DNA of 64,000 nt from Marinilabiliales bacterium (GTDB taxonomy: Bacteria > Bacteroidota > Bacteroidia > Bacteroidales > PUMT01), in NCBI GenBank assembly GCA_007695015.1, contig REEN01000057.1:1-64000 (forward strand), read 5' to 3'. The position numbers were made by a program, and so were the translations under genes. Every line of letters begins with the position of its first letter. The first letter of the stretch is position 1. Under the pieces are notes generated by a model, which saw only the letters and a program-made list of their open reading frames with translations, did no database searches and was not told the origin of the DNA. Below, in pieces: positions 63,301 to 64,000 of this stretch.

Positions 63301-64000
63301 AATATCCAGAATACCGTCGTTCCCGTCCAGGTAACTCGGTACAAAAATAACACTGACCCTGTCGCCCGGATCATTGTTAATTCCCTTCCTGCGAAGCATG
63401 TTCAGGATCGGGTCGTGTTCATGTTCATGAAGAAAATGAGTTACCACCCGGTTACCGGCAACGGGATCTGAATTTGAACCGTCCAGAACACCTGCAAGGT
63501 CGGTCCGCCCGCCGGTCTGGCCGGCAGGTACCAGCATGAATGCGACCACTTCACGATCGGCTGGCAGCTGGTCCCTCAGGATGGACATCGAATCTATGAA
63601 CAGGTCTATCCCTTTGTTCCTAACCTCGTATCTTCCGCTATGCGCCAGGAAGGTTACATTGTCATCAATCGGCCTGCCCAGCAGGGCGCCTGCAACCGCA
63701 CGGAGCTTTGCCCTGGCAGCAGACCTTTTAGCCGCCAGCTCATCGTCACCCGGGACAAGCCTTCTCTCGAAACCGTTGGGTGTGACCAGGTCGGCCTCCC
63801 TGTTCAGGAACTGGCCGCATTCTCTGGCCACCGGGAGGCTTACTGTTGTGAACACATCGGCATTCGCCGCTGCGAGCCTTTCAAGCGATAGTTTGGAAAC
63901 AATATTCATCTCTTTTGCAACGGCATCGGTGTCAAACTTCCCGAAATCCCTGTACAGGGCCCTGTCATCCATGGCAAGGGATCTGCCGGTTACCGTGGCA
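60319..64000 (-). CDS. Glycogen synthase (GT3) fused to alpha-glucan phosphorylase (GT35), N-terminus cut off
   Basis: 1226 visible residues, open to the window edge; the true start is beyond 64000. The first part reads as the C-terminal half of a eukaryote-type GT3 glycogen synthase: ATVTGRSL, DFGKFDTDAVAKEMNI, ADVFTTVS, LVTPNGFE, and the E-x7-E stretch FPSYYEPWGYSPMESIAFG. A phosphorylase N-terminal domain follows (ALDELSRNLWWSWNEDAGQLF) and then GT35 blocks: AYFSMEYGIHGSLPIYSGGLG, HCNEGHAAFIGVERL, YVTNGVHHDTW and the PLP-lysine region EASGTSGMKAVMNG. One polypeptide could both extend and phosphorolyse glycogen; such fusions are known from Bacteroidota. The 274-base gap before the symporter start (60045-60318) holds a promoter, an operator and GC-rich repeat-like DNA at 60230-60310. 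Confidence 0.92.
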   Translation of the reverse strand, partial: ATVTGRSLAMDDRALYRDFGKFDTDAVAKEMNIVSKLSLERLAAANADVFTTVSLPVARECGQFLNREADLVTPNGFERRLVPGDDELAAKRSAARAKLRAVAGALLGRPIDDNVTFLAHSGRYEVRNKGIDLFIDSMSILRDQLPADREVVAFMLVPAGQTGGRTDLAGVLDGSNSDPVAGNRVVTHFLHEHEHDPILNMLRRKGINNDPGDRVSVIFVPSYLDGNDGILDIPYNDLLPGFDMAVFPSYYEPWGYSPMESIAFGVPVITTSLCGYAQWIKSQYKGDIQALHIIERDDDNYDRVASEIAGAVISLSDAGRQGAGMKENAEALMEVTDWSRQIGYLLRAWHTAYENCAPRVREIEPVVTPEILPSVYKFSSLHDPRWKTIFVHKNLPGRLSALDELSRNLWWSWNEDAGQLFRLVDPGLWGETGGNPVDFLEKVSYKRLMLLEKDEGFLAELDRVYGNFRNYMERPGNGYRIAYFSMEYGIHGSLPIYSGGLGVLAGDYLKEASDSGTDMVAVGLLYRYGYFRQQISAGGDQVANYDATDFTRIPARPVRHDDGRWAVVSIAFPGRTVKARIWRVDVGRVPLYLLDTDFDDNREQDRAITHHLYGGDWENRFRQEMILGIGGIRALRTIGEKPDIYHCNEGHAAFIGVERLNRFVNDHKLSFYQALEVVRASTLFTTHTPVPAGHDAFDENLLRTYIAHYPRRLNISWSQFMNLGKIHPDDPGEKFSMSYLAANLSQEVNGVSRLHGAVSRNIFNDLWNGYLPEELHIGYVTNGVHHDTWTAAEWKGLYEELMGAGYREQQHLPETWQPVMEADSARVWEIRQLLRKRLADHIIERTRASWHNRQESPRYYLNVREKFSSQHLTVGFARRFATYKRAQLLFRDVDRLASIVNNPDRPVQFLFAGKAHPNDKAGQELMKHIITISKRPEFSGRILFLQNYDVELARMLVQGVDVWLNTPTRPLEASGTSGMKAVMNGVLNFSVLDGWWVEGYRPGAGWALPEERVYDNQDFQDELDADTIYSILEDEIIPMFYERDKSDVPQEWVSTIKNSVSGIAPLFTMRRMLNDYAGRFYNKLHERSVRLCSNGYELAKQLASWKQRMIMGWDRIEVVEVIYPDTSGKPLMLGQEHAGYVVLDLKDLNVSSVGVELVVAEKNPKNGTMAKPDVQELRLENIEGGLARYSLQIYPTRAGAFHYGIRIFPKHPDIPHRQDLAIVKWI

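Overview
The window comes from a chromosome of a member of the Bacteroidota, most likely class Bacteroidia or a close relative. The evidence is: type IX secretion and gliding-type genes (porX, a porW/sprE-like gene, gldH); an Oar-like TonB-dependent receptor; a Nudix-type AraR regulator; a GT3 glycogen synthase fused to a GT35 phosphorylase; and promoters of the Bacteroidota form TTTG-N19/20-TAnnTTTG. There are no rRNA or tRNA genes, prophage, transposase or CRISPR array that I can see. Most of the window is ordinary core genome. The coding strand changes often, and long minus-strand runs dominate.

Layout. 1-6232: folate gene folB (cut by the edge), glutaminyl-tRNA synthetase, then gltX-amrS-amrB on the minus strand (glutamyl-tRNA synthetase and two parts of the AmmeMemoRadiSam system). 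6372-8822: divergent tdh and kbl, a complete threonine-to-glycine pathway, with a 67-bp tandem repeat between them. 8956-15540: B12-dependent ribonucleotide reductase and a large Oar-like receptor. 15810-22027: a visibly more AT-rich surface-polysaccharide island (O-antigen ligase-like protein, Wzi-like protein, glycosyltransferase, Stealth phosphotransferase, PAP2 phosphatase). 22262-25750: a very large outer-membrane protein of unknown role. 25787-37352: an eleven-gene minus-strand run, holB-ricT-like-gldH-trmB-atl-mrp-nfu-porW-porX-tsaE-ald, which mixes housekeeping genes with T9SS/gliding genes. 37571-44559: pgk, a nucleotide cyclase-HD fusion, a LuxE-family gene with an internal repeat expansion, and yraN, ldcA and ahcY. 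44736-60044: ribF and L-arabinose use (araB, then separately araD, araA, araR and a sodium/sugar symporter), interleaved with a glycogen branching enzyme, a plug-domain surface protein and an alpha-L-rhamnosidase. 60319-64000: the glycogen synthase/phosphorylase fusion, cut by the window edge.

How the genes work together. The arabinose genes form a catabolic set: uptake by the symporter, then AraA, AraB and AraD to xylulose 5-phosphate. The symporter-araR-araA-araD unit has a near-ideal promoter, with a perfect inverted repeat just downstream of its -7 box that is a strong AraR operator candidate. GlgB and the GT3-GT35 fusion make and degrade glycogen. PorX, PorW and GldH belong to T9SS and gliding machinery. 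Mrp and Nfu serve iron-sulfur assembly.

The least expected observations are: the LuxE-family gene, whose SSGT motif occurs three times within a repeat-rich insertion; several GC-rich minisatellites in intergenic DNA; the AraR operator and promoter; and the cyclase-HD fusion. I did not find an obviously new multi-gene system. The polysaccharide island and the repeat-expanded LuxE-family gene are the best candidates for something undescribed.
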